DNA of 64,000 bases. Source: Modestobacter muralis (GTDB lineage: Bacteria; Actinomycetota; Actinomycetes; Mycobacteriales; Geodermatophilaceae). A program made the translations under genes and the position numbers. Shown here piece after piece: positions 42,970 through 51,093 of this stretch (its first letter is position 1; the number at the start of each line of letters is the position of its first letter). The notes below the pieces were generated by a model, which was given only the letters and a program-made list of their open reading frames with translations, searched no databases and was not told the DNA's origin. The stretch covers positions 1-64,000 of the forward strand of contig NZ_JAAGWH010000004.1 of the NCBI RefSeq assembly GCF_010682105.1, in the 5' to 3' direction.

Positions 42970-43230
42970 AGCTCGTTCCTACCGGTGCCCGGCCCACCTC
43001 GCTCGGTCACCCCCCTGTGCGGGCGCAGGGTGTAGGTGTGCCGTCGGCGAGGACACATGCCGCGATGGCCCGAAGGGCACATGCGACGGTGATCCTGCAG
43101 GTGAGGCGGTGGGTGGCCCGCTCCACGACCTGCCGGACGGGGACCGGGACGGGGCGCCCCGGGAACCGTCGTACCCCCGTCGTACGGTCGCCCGGGCTCC
43201 TCCACCGGGGGGTCGGTGAGAGGGGGAGAC

Positions 43231-46200
43231 GTGTACGAGGTCGAGGGTGGGCTGGTGGTCAGCGCCAGCGACCTGACCGGTTTCCTGGAGTGCGAGCACC
43301 TCACCCGGCTGTCGGTGGAGGTGGCCCGCGGCGTCCGTGGCCGGCCACCGGCGGTCGACCCGATGACGGCGCTGGTCGCCGAGCACGGCATCGCCCACGA
43401 GGCCCGGCACGTGCAGCGGCTGCGCGATCGCGGCCTGCGCGTGGTCGAGATCGCCGGTCCGGCCGGGAAGGACGCCGCCGGGCTGCTGCGTGCCCAGGCC
43501 GAGACGCTGGCGGCCATGCGCGCCGGCGCCGACGTCGTCTACCAGGCGACCTTCTACGACGGCACCTGGCGCGGGCACGCCGACTTCCTGCTCAAGCGCA
43601 CCGACCGGGTCAGCGACCTGGGCCCGTGGGCCTACGACGTCGCCGACACCAAGCTCGCCCGGCGGATCAAGGTGCCGGCCCTGCTGCAGATGGCGCTCTA
43701 CGGCGACCTCCTCGCCGGCCTGCAGGGCGTGCCGCCGGAGCTGCTGACCGTGGTCACCGGCGACCAGCAGGAGCTGGTGTTCCGGTACTCCGACGCCGAG
43801 GCCTACACCCGGGCGGCCCGGTCGCGCTTCCTGGCCCGGCTGGCCGACGGCGAGCTCGCGCCGCCCTACCCGAACGCGCACTGCGGGGTCTGCCCGTGGC
43901 GGGAGACGTGCACCGAGCGGTGGCGCGGGGAGGACTCGCTGTCGCTGGTGGCCACCATGCGCCGCGACCACGCCACCGCGCTGGCCGAGGCCGGCATCAC
44001 CACCGTGGCCGCGCTGGGTGTCCGGCGGCCCGAGGAGCTGCCGGAGTCGATCGGCCGCACGTCGGCGCAGCGGCTCACCCAGCAGGCCCGGCTCCAGCTC
44101 GACGAGCGGACGACCGGCGTCCCCTCCTACGAGTTCCTGCCGCGCGAGGCCGGCCGGGGCTTCCAGCTGCTGCCCCCGCCCAGCTCCGGTGACCTCTTCT
44201 TCGACATCGAGGGCGACCCGTTCGCCGGCGACGCGGGCCTGGAGTACCTGTGGGGCGTGCTGGACACGGCGGGGGAGTTCACCGCGCACTGGGGCTGCGA
44301 CCCCGCCGCCGACGACCAGTCCGCCGCCGAGCGGGTCGCCTTCGAGGCCGTGGTCGACCAGCTGACCGCGGCGTACGCCGCCGACCCGACCATGCACGTC
44401 TACCACTACGCGCCCTACGAGCCGACCCGGCTGAAGACCCTGTCCGCCCGGTTGCGCACCCGGGAGGCCGACGTCGACCGGCTGCTGCGGGCCGACGTCC
44501 TGGTCGACCTCTACGCCGTGGTCCGGCAAGGGCTGCGGCTGAGCAAGGAGTCCTACTCGATCAAGCAGGTCGAGGACTACTACCGCGGCCACACCCGCGC
44601 CCACGGCGCCTCGGTGTCCGACGCCGGGGAGTCCATCGTCGCCTTCGAGCGCTGGCTGGCCACCCGCGACCAGGACCTGCTGGACCAGATCGAGGCCTAC
44701 AACCGCGACGACTGCGTCTCCACCCTCGAGCTGCGCGACTGGCTGGAGGAGCGGCGCACCGAGCTGCTGGCCACTGGCGCGGAGCTCGGCCGGCCCGAGG
44801 ACGGCGACCCCGAGGGCTCGGCGGAGAACGCCGCCGCCCAGGGGCTGCGGGAGGCCCTGGAGGACCGGCTGCTCGCCGGGCTGCCCGAGGTCGGCCGCAC
44901 CCCCGAGCAGGAGGCGACCTGGCTGCTGGCCCAGCAGCTGGGCTGGGACGCCCGCGAGGCCCGGTCGGCGTGGTGGGAGTACTTCCGGCTGCGCGACCTG
45001 CCCGCCGAGGACCTCGAGCGGGAGACCCCGGCGCTGGGCCCGCTGGAGGGCCCGGAGCTGCTGGGCGTCAGCGGGCGCTCGCAGCACTGGCGCTACCGCT
45101 TCCCGCCGCAGGAGACCAAGGTGTCGGCCGGCAGCCGCTACGAGCACCTGCTCGCCGCCGCCGACGGCACCCGCATCACCAGCTCGGTGGTGGAGGTCGA
45201 CCCGACCGCCGGCTGGGTGGTGCTGGCCCGCAGCGCGAGCTCCCCGCACGAGCACCCGACCGGCCTGCTGCCCACCTCCCCGCCCAGCGACCGGCTGTTC
45301 CGCGCCGCGCTGCACGACCTGGGCGAGCAGGTCGCCGGCAGCGGCATCGACGGTCCCGGTCCCGCCCGGGCGGCTCGCGACCTGCTGCTGCGCCGGCCAC
45401 CGCGGCTGGTGCCCGGCACGCCGCAGCGCGAGCCGGGGGAGGGGTCGGCGGCGGCGGTGCAGCGGCTGGCCGGCCGGCTCGACGGCGGGGTGCTCGCCGT
45501 CCAGGGCCCGCCCGGGGCCGGCAAGACGTACACCGGCGCGCGGGCGGTCGTCGAGCTGGTGCGCGCCGGCCGGCGGGTCGGGCTGACCGCGTCCAGCCAC
45601 AAGGTGATCGGCAACCTGCTCGACGCGGTGATGGTCGCCGCGCGGGAGGCCGGCGTGCCGGTGCGGGCGCTGCAGAAGGCCGACGACGTGCAGCGGTGCA
45701 GCGACGCCGACGTGCGCTGCGTGGGCAGCAACAACCAGGTGGTCGACGCACTCGACTCCGGTGACGTCGACCTGGTGGCCGGCACCTCGTGGCTGTTCGT
45801 CCGGCCCGAGCTCGCCGGCCGGCTCGACGTGCTCGTGGTCGACGAGGCCGGGCAGCTGTCCCTGGCCCGCACCCTGGCGGTGAGCCGCGCCGCGACCAAC
45901 CTGGTCCTGCTCGGCGACCCGCAGCAGCTGCGCCAGCCCGGCCAGGGCATCCACCCCGAGGGCGCCGACGTCTCCGCGTTGCAGCACGTGCTCGGCGACG
46001 ACCCGGTGCTCCCCGTCGAGCGCGGGGTCTTCCTCGACCGCAGCTGGCGGATGGCCCCGGCGCTGTGCCGGGTGGTCTCCGACCTGTCCTACCGCGGGGA
46101 GCTGCAGCCGGCGCCGGTCACCGCCGACCACGCCCTCGACGCACCCGTGCGGTGGGCGGCGCCGGCCGGCATCGGCTGGGTCCCCGTGGTGCACGAGGGC

Positions 46201-46650
46201 AACGGGTCCGCCTCACCCGAGGAGGCCGCGGTCGTCGCCGCGCTGGTCGGTGACCTGATGGGGCGGCGGTGGCGCAGCGGCGGGGTCGACCGGGTGATGG
46301 GCCAGGCCGACGTCCTGGTGGTGACGCCCTACAACGCCCAGGTCAACCAGGTGCGCAGCGCGCTGGCCGCGGCCGGCCTCGGCGGCGTGGAGGTCGGCAC
46401 GGTCGACAAGTTCCAGGGGCGGGAGGCGGCGGTGGCGGTGTTCTCGCTGGCCGCCTCCAGCGGCGCGCACGTGCCGCGGCGGCTGGACTTCCTGCTCGAC
46501 CGGCACCGGCTCAACGTGGCCCTGTCCCGCGCCAAGACCGTCGCCTACCTGGTCGGCAGCCCGGCGCTGCTCACCTCGCCGGTGCAGACACCCGACCAGC
46601 TGCGGCTGGTCAACGGCCTCTGCCGGCTGGTGGAGGTGGCGACCGGGTAG
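43231..46650 (+). CDS. TM0106-family RecB-like nuclease/RNase H-like/SF1 helicase
   Basis: The 1139-residue protein has three parts. The N-terminus (about 1-240) is a RecB-like PD-(D/E)XK nuclease (RGHADFLLK, then YDVADTKLARR) with Cys in FLECEHL and CGVCPWRETC that could hold an iron-sulphur cluster. Next comes an RNase H-like exonuclease domain (about 300-500, LFFDIEGDPF, HYAPYEPTRL, YNRDDCVSTLEL). The C-terminus is a superfamily 1 helicase with Walker A GPPGAGKT near 770, Walker B VVDEAGQL near 870, TVDKFQGREA and NVALSRAK. Such proteins act on DNA ends, in repair or defence. GTG 43231 is chosen since GGGGGAG precedes it; GTG 43216 is in frame. The Vsr gene follows 14 bases on. Confidence 0.9.
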   Translation: MYEVEGGLVVSASDLTGFLECEHLTRLSVEVARGVRGRPPAVDPMTALVAEHGIAHEARHVQRLRDRGLRVVEIAGPAGKDAAGLLRAQAETLAAMRAGADVVYQATFYDGTWRGHADFLLKRTDRVSDLGPWAYDVADTKLARRIKVPALLQMALYGDLLAGLQGVPPELLTVVTGDQQELVFRYSDAEAYTRAARSRFLARLADGELAPPYPNAHCGVCPWRETCTERWRGEDSLSLVATMRRDHATALAEAGITTVAALGVRRPEELPESIGRTSAQRLTQQARLQLDERTTGVPSYEFLPREAGRGFQLLPPPSSGDLFFDIEGDPFAGDAGLEYLWGVLDTAGEFTAHWGCDPAADDQSAAERVAFEAVVDQLTAAYAADPTMHVYHYAPYEPTRLKTLSARLRTREADVDRLLRADVLVDLYAVVRQGLRLSKESYSIKQVEDYYRGHTRAHGASVSDAGESIVAFERWLATRDQDLLDQIEAYNRDDCVSTLELRDWLEERRTELLATGAELGRPEDGDPEGSAENAAAQGLREALEDRLLAGLPEVGRTPEQEATWLLAQQLGWDAREARSAWWEYFRLRDLPAEDLERETPALGPLEGPELLGVSGRSQHWRYRFPPQETKVSAGSRYEHLLAAADGTRITSSVVEVDPTAGWVVLARSASSPHEHPTGLLPTSPPSDRLFRAALHDLGEQVAGSGIDGPGPARAARDLLLRRPPRLVPGTPQREPGEGSAAAVQRLAGRLDGGVLAVQGPPGAGKTYTGARAVVELVRAGRRVGLTASSHKVIGNLLDAVMVAAREAGVPVRALQKADDVQRCSDADVRCVGSNNQVVDALDSGDVDLVAGTSWLFVRPELAGRLDVLVVDEAGQLSLARTLAVSRAATNLVLLGDPQQLRQPGQGIHPEGADVSALQHVLGDDPVLPVERGVFLDRSWRMAPALCRVVSDLSYRGELQPAPVTADHALDAPVRWAAPAGIGWVPVVHEGNGSASPEEAAVVAALVGDLMGRRWRSGGVDRVMGQADVLVVTPYNAQVNQVRSALAAAGLGGVEVGTVDKFQGREAAVAVFSLAASSGAHVPRRLDFLLDRHRLNVALSRAKTVAYLVGSPALLTSPVQTPDQLRLVNGLCRLVEVATG

Positions 46651-46664
46651 TCCTCGGCCACCGC

Positions 46665-47126
46665 GTGAGCGCCCCGCCGGTCGACCTGCGCCTCGCACCG
46701 CCGCCCACCTCGGCGGCGGTGCGCGACAGGTTCCGCCGGCAGGGCAGGCGCGACACCGTGCCCGAGCTGGCGGTCCGCCGCCGGCTTCACGCCCGCGGGG
46801 TCCGGTACCGGGTCGACGTCCGGCCCTGCCGGGAGACGCGTGCCCGCGGCGACATCGTGTGGAAGGGCCGCAAGCTCGTCGTCTTCGTCGACGGCTGCTT
46901 CTGGCATGCCTGCCCGACGTGTGGTCACCAGCCCACCGCCAACGGTGGTTGGTGGGCCGAGAAGCTGGCCGCCAATGCCGCCCGTGACCGGCGCACCGAC
47001 ACCGTCCTCACCGGGCTGGGCTGGCGGGTGCTGCGGTTCTGGGAGCACGAGGACCCCGACGCGGTCGTCGACCGGATCTGTACGGAGCTGGGTCGGGATC
47101 GGGCCTCGACCGCGGATGCTGGTTAG
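46665..47126 (+). CDS. vsr: Very short patch repair endonuclease
   Basis: The 153-residue protein matches the Vsr family. The catalytic and structural stretch GDIVWKGRKLVVFVDGCFWHACP contains the Asp, the FVDGCFWH core and zinc Cys, and WWAEKLAANAARDRRT and VLRFWEHE complete the fold. Vsr nicks T:G mismatches that arise by deamination of 5-methylcytosine, and normally sits beside a cytosine methylase. None is seen in this window. GTG 46665 lies 14 bases past the helicase stop, so both may be one transcript. Its TAG stop lies inside the iron box of the next gene. Confidence 0.9.
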   Translation: MSAPPVDLRLAPPPTSAAVRDRFRRQGRRDTVPELAVRRRLHARGVRYRVDVRPCRETRARGDIVWKGRKLVVFVDGCFWHACPTCGHQPTANGGWWAEKLAANAARDRRTDTVLTGLGWRVLRFWEHEDPDAVVDRICTELGRDRASTADAG

Positions 47127-47136
47127 GCTAACCTCA
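47118..47136 (+). promoter_or_regulatory. DtxR/IdeR-type iron box
   Basis: The 19 bases match the iron box consensus TTAGGTTAGGCTAACCTAA at 15 positions, with a perfect GGTTAG-G-CTAACC core at 47121-47133. A wider inverted repeat with 9-base arms (47115-47123 and 47136-47144) encloses it and could end vsr transcription. It lies 48 bases before the siderophore-interacting protein gene, so that gene is probably repressed when iron is plentiful. Confidence 0.8.
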
Positions 47137-47183
47137 CCAGCATCCGGGGGCGCCGTCGCCGGGACGACGTTCGGGAGACAGCG

Positions 47184-48173
47184 ATGACCACCGCGTTGCG
47201 CGAGGCCACCGGCACGGTGCTCGCCGAGCCCGGACTGCGTGTGGTCCCCGAGCCCGTCGCCGCACCCGGTTACCGCTTCTTCGACGTCACCGTCGCCCGC
47301 GTGGAGCGGCTGAGCCCGAGCTTCCTGCGGCTGACCCTCACCGGCCCCGAGCTCGCCGAGTTCGGCGCCGGCCGTGACGACCAGCGGATCAAGCTGGTGC
47401 TCTCCCGTGACGGCTCCCCGGTCACCGACCTGCTCACCGACGGCCCGAACTGGTACGCCGAGTACTGCGCGCTCCCCGACGACCGTCGCCCCCACCTGCG
47501 CACCTACACCGTGCGCGCCGCCCGCCCCGACCGGGCCGAGCTCGACGTCGACGTCGTCCTGCACGGCGTCGACGGCGGGAACGCCGGCCCGGCCGCCGGC
47601 TGGGCGGCCGCCGCGCAGCCCGGCGACCCGATCGTCGTCCTCGGCCCCGACCGGCCGCGGCCCCGCGGCGCCGGCAGCGGCCGAGCCTGGGGCGTCGAGT
47701 GGGCCCCGCCCGCCGACGGCACCCTCTTCCTCGCCGGCGACGAGACCGCGGTCCCGGCGATCAGCGCGATCCTCGAGGCGCTGCCCGGCGGCCGCCGCAC
47801 GGTCGCGGTGCTCGAGGTCCCCGAGGCCGGCGACGTGCTGTCGCTCGACCTCGCCCCGGGCATCGAGGTGCACTGGCTGGTCCGCGGCAGGCGCGAGCAC
47901 GGCGCCGCCCTCGGCCCGGCCGTGCACGCCGCCCTGTGCAGCCTCGGCCTGGCCCGCGCCGGCGCCGGGCAGGAGCCCGAGGACGTCGACCTCGACGGCG
48001 GCATCCTCTGGGAGGTGCCCGACGTCCGGCCCACCGGCTGCTACGCCTGGCTGGCCGGCGAGGCGGGCATGGTCAAGGCGCTGCGCCGCCGGCTGGTGCA
48101 TGACCTCGGCATCCCGCGCACCTCGGTGGCCTTCATGGGCTACTGGCGCCGCGGCGCCGCCGAAGGCGCCTGA
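47184..48173 (+). CDS. Siderophore-interacting FAD/NAD(P)H ferric reductase
   Basis: The 329-residue protein has an FAD-binding barrel (about 28-150, with RTYTVRAA) and a SIP NAD(P)-binding domain (about 155-325, with GDETAVPAI, CYAWLAGEAGMVKALRR and FMGYWRRG). It reduces ferric iron in an imported siderophore so that iron is released in the cytosol. ATG 47184 has GGGAG nine bases before it. The iron box upstream fits control by a DtxR/IdeR regulator. No siderophore importer lies in the window. Confidence 0.9.
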   Translation: MTTALREATGTVLAEPGLRVVPEPVAAPGYRFFDVTVARVERLSPSFLRLTLTGPELAEFGAGRDDQRIKLVLSRDGSPVTDLLTDGPNWYAEYCALPDDRRPHLRTYTVRAARPDRAELDVDVVLHGVDGGNAGPAAGWAAAAQPGDPIVVLGPDRPRPRGAGSGRAWGVEWAPPADGTLFLAGDETAVPAISAILEALPGGRRTVAVLEVPEAGDVLSLDLAPGIEVHWLVRGRREHGAALGPAVHAALCSLGLARAGAGQEPEDVDLDGGILWEVPDVRPTGCYAWLAGEAGMVKALRRRLVHDLGIPRTSVAFMGYWRRGAAEGA

Positions 48174-48179
48174 GCCCGG

Positions 48180-48200
48180 AGGCCCGCCGAGGGCGGGCCT
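48180..48200 (+). terminator. Tandem hairpins after the siderophore-interacting protein gene
   Basis: A perfect 9-base hairpin (arms 48180-48188 and 48192-48200) follows the stop by six bases. A similar smaller one (48210-48214 and 48221-48225) and an 11-base direct repeat, CTGAGGTCGTA, at 48199 and 48226 follow. The end of the gene itself also folds. This looks like a small duplication of a terminator unit. Confidence 0.55.
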
Positions 48201-48247
48201 GAGGTCGTAGCGCCGCCGAGGGCGCCTGAGGTCGTAACGTCGCCGGC

Positions 48248-48403
48248 GTGCGCCCCTTCCTGCTCGTCCTGCTGGTCCTGTTCGCGGTGTGGATCGCGCT
48301 CACCGTGATCGGCTTCATCGTCAAGGGCCTGTTCTGGCTGGCCGTCGTCGGCATCGTCGCCTTCGCCCTGACCGCGGTCGTGGGTGGGTCCCGGCGCCGG
48401 TGA
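48248..48403 (+). CDS. 51-residue small membrane protein
   Basis: The frame from GTG 48248 to TGA 48403 encodes two hydrophobic helices joined by a short IGFIVKGLFWL segment, with Arg at both ends (MRPFLL start, SRRR end). Such small hydrophobic proteins are common in actinobacteria. Its stop overlaps the start of the next gene (GTGA), which supports that it is real. Function is unknown. Confidence 0.65.
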   Translation: MRPFLLVLLVLFAVWIALTVIGFIVKGLFWLAVVGIVAFALTAVVGGSRRR

Positions 48404-48843
48404 CGGTGCTGCTGGTCGACGTCGCGAACACCCTCGGCGCCCGGCCGGACGGCTGGTGGCGGGACCGCGCCGGCGCGACGGCCCGGCTGCTCGACCGGCT
48501 GGCCCTGCTGCCCGGCTCCGACGTCGTCGGACCCGACGGTGTGCCGGTGCCGGTGACCGTGCTGGTCGCCGTGGTCAAGGGCCGTGCCCGGGACGTCGCC
48601 GCCCCGGCCCGGCTGCGGCTGGTGCGCGCCCCCGGCAGCGGGGACGACGCCCTCGCCGCGGTGGCCGCCGACCTGGCCGAGGGCGACGACGACCTGCTGG
48701 TGGTCACCGCCGACCGGGAGCTGCGCACCCGGCTGCCCGCGGCCGCCCGCACCGCCGGCCCGGGCTGGCTGCTCGGGGCGGCCGACGCTGCGGCCGCTGA
48801 CCGGGCGGCCGACGCCGACGAGGAGCAGGATCGTTCCCCGTGA
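48400..48843 (+). CDS. PIN/NYN-like predicted ribonuclease
   Basis: The 147-residue product has an N-terminal LLVDVANTLGARPDGWWRDR motif and acidic residues in GSGDDAL and VVTADREL, in the order expected for a PIN/NYN-type metal site. Other members are labelled as hypothetical proteins or NTP pyrophosphohydrolases, so the fold call is tentative. It starts at GTG 48400, overlapping the small membrane protein, and its own stop overlaps dhaK. The four genes from 48248 to 50470 form one operon. Confidence 0.55.
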   Translation: MTVLLVDVANTLGARPDGWWRDRAGATARLLDRLALLPGSDVVGPDGVPVPVTVLVAVVKGRARDVAAPARLRLVRAPGSGDDALAAVAADLAEGDDDLLVVTADRELRTRLPAAARTAGPGWLLGAADAAAADRAADADEEQDRSP

Positions 48844-49847
48844 GCGTCAAGAAGTTCCTCAACGACCCTGACGACCTGGTGGTCGAGGCGTTGGAGGGTC
48901 TGGTCACCGCCTCGGCGGGCCGTCTCCGCCTGCACCGCGACCCGCTGTGGCTGGAGTCCGCGGCCGCCGACGCCGACCGCCGGGTCACGCTGGTCTCCGG
49001 TGGCGGGTCCGGGCACGAGCCGCTGCACAGCGGCTTCGTCGGCCCCGGGATGCTCGACGCCGCCGTCCCGGGCGCGGTCTTCGCCAGCCCCACCGCGTTG
49101 CAGGTGGTCGCCGCCGTCCGTGGGGTCGACCGCGGTGCCGGCGTGCTGCTGATCGTCAAGAACTACACCGGCGACGTGCTCAACTTCCAGATCGCGGCCG
49201 AGATCGCCGCCGAGGAGGGCATCGAGGTCGAGACCGTGCTGGTCGACGACGACCTGGCCAGCGAGTCCGACGACGGCCCGGGCCGCCGGGGCACCGCGGC
49301 CACGGTCGTGGTGGAGAAGGTGTGCGGCGCCGCCGCGGCGCGCGGGCTGCCGCTGGCCGAGGTGGCCGAGCTCGGCCGCCGGGTCGCCGCCGGCGCCCGC
49401 AGCATGGCCGTCGCGCTGGAGGGCGCGGTGCACCCGGGCGAGGACGTGCGCTCCTTCGACCTGGCCGCCGACGAGGTCGAGCACGGCGTCGGCATCCACG
49501 GCGAGCGCGGCATCGACCGCCGGCCGATGGCCGGAGCCCACGAGCTGGTCGGCGCGCTCACCGAGCCGCTGGTCGCCGCACTCGGGCTGGCCGAGGGCGA
49601 CCGGGCCGTCGTCGTGGTCAACGGCCTGGGCTCCACCCACCTGCTCGAGCTCTACGTCGTCTTCCGCGAGGTCGCCGCGCTCCTGGAGGCCCGCGGGATC
49701 GGCCTGGCCCGCAGCCTGGTCGGTCCCTACGTGACCGCCTTGGACATGGCCGGCGCCTCGGTCACGCTCGTCCGGGCCGACGACGAGCTGCTCGGGCTCT
49801 GGGACGACGCCGTCACCACCACCGCGCTGACCTGGGAGACCCGATGA
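48840..49847 (+). CDS. dhaK: Dihydroxyacetone kinase subunit DhaK
   Basis: The 335-residue protein binds dihydroxyacetone covalently through a His, here in GVGIHGERG near residue 218, and has the substrate loop SGGGSGHEPLHSGFVG near 52-67 and IVKNYTGDVLNF near 105. The length is normal. GTG 48840 overlaps the upstream stop (GTGA). It works with the DhaL protein encoded next. A phosphotransferase DhaM, which would supply the phosphate in a PTS-linked system, is not in the window. Confidence 0.93.
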   Translation: MSVKKFLNDPDDLVVEALEGLVTASAGRLRLHRDPLWLESAAADADRRVTLVSGGGSGHEPLHSGFVGPGMLDAAVPGAVFASPTALQVVAAVRGVDRGAGVLLIVKNYTGDVLNFQIAAEIAAEEGIEVETVLVDDDLASESDDGPGRRGTAATVVVEKVCGAAAARGLPLAEVAELGRRVAAGARSMAVALEGAVHPGEDVRSFDLAADEVEHGVGIHGERGIDRRPMAGAHELVGALTEPLVAALGLAEGDRAVVVVNGLGSTHLLELYVVFREVAALLEARGIGLARSLVGPYVTALDMAGASVTLVRADDELLGLWDDAVTTTALTWETR

Positions 49848-50470
49848 CCGCCACGCTGGACCGCGCCGCCGCCCGCCGCTGGATGGACGCGTTCGCGGCC
49901 GACTTCGAGACGCAGCGCGTCCGGCTCACCGAGCTCGACCGGGCCGCCGGGGACGGCGACTTCGGCGCCAACCTGCGCTCGGCGCTGGGCAAGGTGCAGC
50001 AGCGGCTGGCCGCCGACCCGCAGACCGCCCGCGCCGTGTTCGCCGCGGTGTCCGACGCGTTCCTGGACACCGGCGGCACCAGCGGCCCGCTGTTCGGCAT
50101 GTGGTTCCGGGCGCTGTCCCGGGCGCTGCCGGAGACCGACCCGGCCGACGTCACCCAGCTGGCCGAGGGGGTGCGGGAGGGCACCGCCACCGTCCAGCGG
50201 CTGGGCGGCGCCGAGGTGGGCGACAAGACGATGGTGGACGCGATGGTCCCCGCCGTCGCAGCACTCACCGACGCCACGGGCACCGGGCCGCAGCAGGCGC
50301 TCACCGCTGCGGCCGAGGCCGCCGAGGCGGGAGCCGCCTCGACCGAGGACCTCGTCGCCCGGCGCGGGCGGGCCAGCTACGTCGGCGAGGTCGCCCGCGG
50401 GGTCCTCGACCCCGGTGCGCTCGCGGTCGCGCTGTTCTTCCGGGCCGGCGCCCGCGCGCTCGACGGCTGA
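49844..50470 (+). CDS. dhaL: Dihydroxyacetone kinase subunit DhaL
   Basis: The 208-residue ADP-binding subunit has the Asp motif for magnesium in AAGDGDFGAN near 35, a GTSGPLFG loop near 77 and GDKTMVDAM near 126. It transfers phosphate to DhaK-bound dihydroxyacetone. The ATG overlaps the dhaK stop by four bases. Whether it uses ATP directly or a PTS phosphate through DhaM cannot be told from the sequence. Confidence 0.93.
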   Translation: MTATLDRAAARRWMDAFAADFETQRVRLTELDRAAGDGDFGANLRSALGKVQQRLAADPQTARAVFAAVSDAFLDTGGTSGPLFGMWFRALSRALPETDPADVTQLAEGVREGTATVQRLGGAEVGDKTMVDAMVPAVAALTDATGTGPQQALTAAAEAAEAGAASTEDLVARRGRASYVGEVARGVLDPGALAVALFFRAGARALDG

Positions 50471-50492
50471 GGCCGTCGGGCAGGGTGGCGGC

Positions 50493-51090
50493 ATGACCGC
50501 GATCCCACCGTCCGCGGTGCGCGCCGCCGCCGACCTCGCCTCCGGCCGCGCTGGCGGCGGTGACCCCCGAGCTGCTCACCGCACCGACGCCGTGCCGCGA
50601 CTTCGACGTCCGTGCGCTGCTGGACCACCTGGCGTGGGCCGCGGTGCTGTCGCAGCGGGCCGCGGTGCGGATGCCACTGGAGCAGGACGCGGACAGCCTC
50701 ACCCCCGCGCCGTTCCTCGACGGGCTGCCGGTGGAGCAGTGGGCGGCCGCGGTGCCCTTCGAGCTCGACACCGCCGCCGACGCCTGGGCCGACCCGGCCG
50801 CCTGGGAGGGCGAGACGCTGATGGGCGCGACGCCCATGCCGGCCGCCGTCGTCGGCCCGCTGATGCTGGCCGAGTTCGTGCTGCACGGCTGGGACCTCGC
50901 CCGCGCGGTCGGCGCGCCCTACGACGTCCCGGCCGGGCTGGGCGAGGCCACCCTGGCCGCGGTCGAGCCGATCGCCCAGCTGGGCCGGGACGGCGGGTGG
51001 TACGGCCCCGCGGTGCCGGTGCCCGCCGACGCGCCCGCGGTCGACCGGGCGCTCGGGCTCAGCGGCCGCGACCCCCGGTGGACGCCCTGA
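50493..51090 (+). pseudogene. TIGR03086/mycothiol-type DinB-like protein with a frameshift
   Basis: ATG 50493 opens with MTAIPPSAVRAAADLAS, the usual N-terminus of TIGR03086-type proteins. After about 16 codons the homology moves to the frame that reads AALAAVTPELLTAPTPC and carries on to TGA 51090. Removing one G in the run near 50544-50545 would join them. The downstream frame alone could start at GTG 50560 and give 176 residues with the DinB/MDMPI fold (LLDHLAW, LHGWDLARAVG). Either the gene is shifted by one base or the sequence has an error. Mycothiol-dependent detoxification is the family role. Confidence 0.7.
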
Positions 51091-51093
51091 GGC

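Noticed and set aside
42979-46194. Minus-strand ORF of 1071 codons
   Set aside because: Antisense to the TM0106 nuclease-helicase, whose motifs are on the plus strand.
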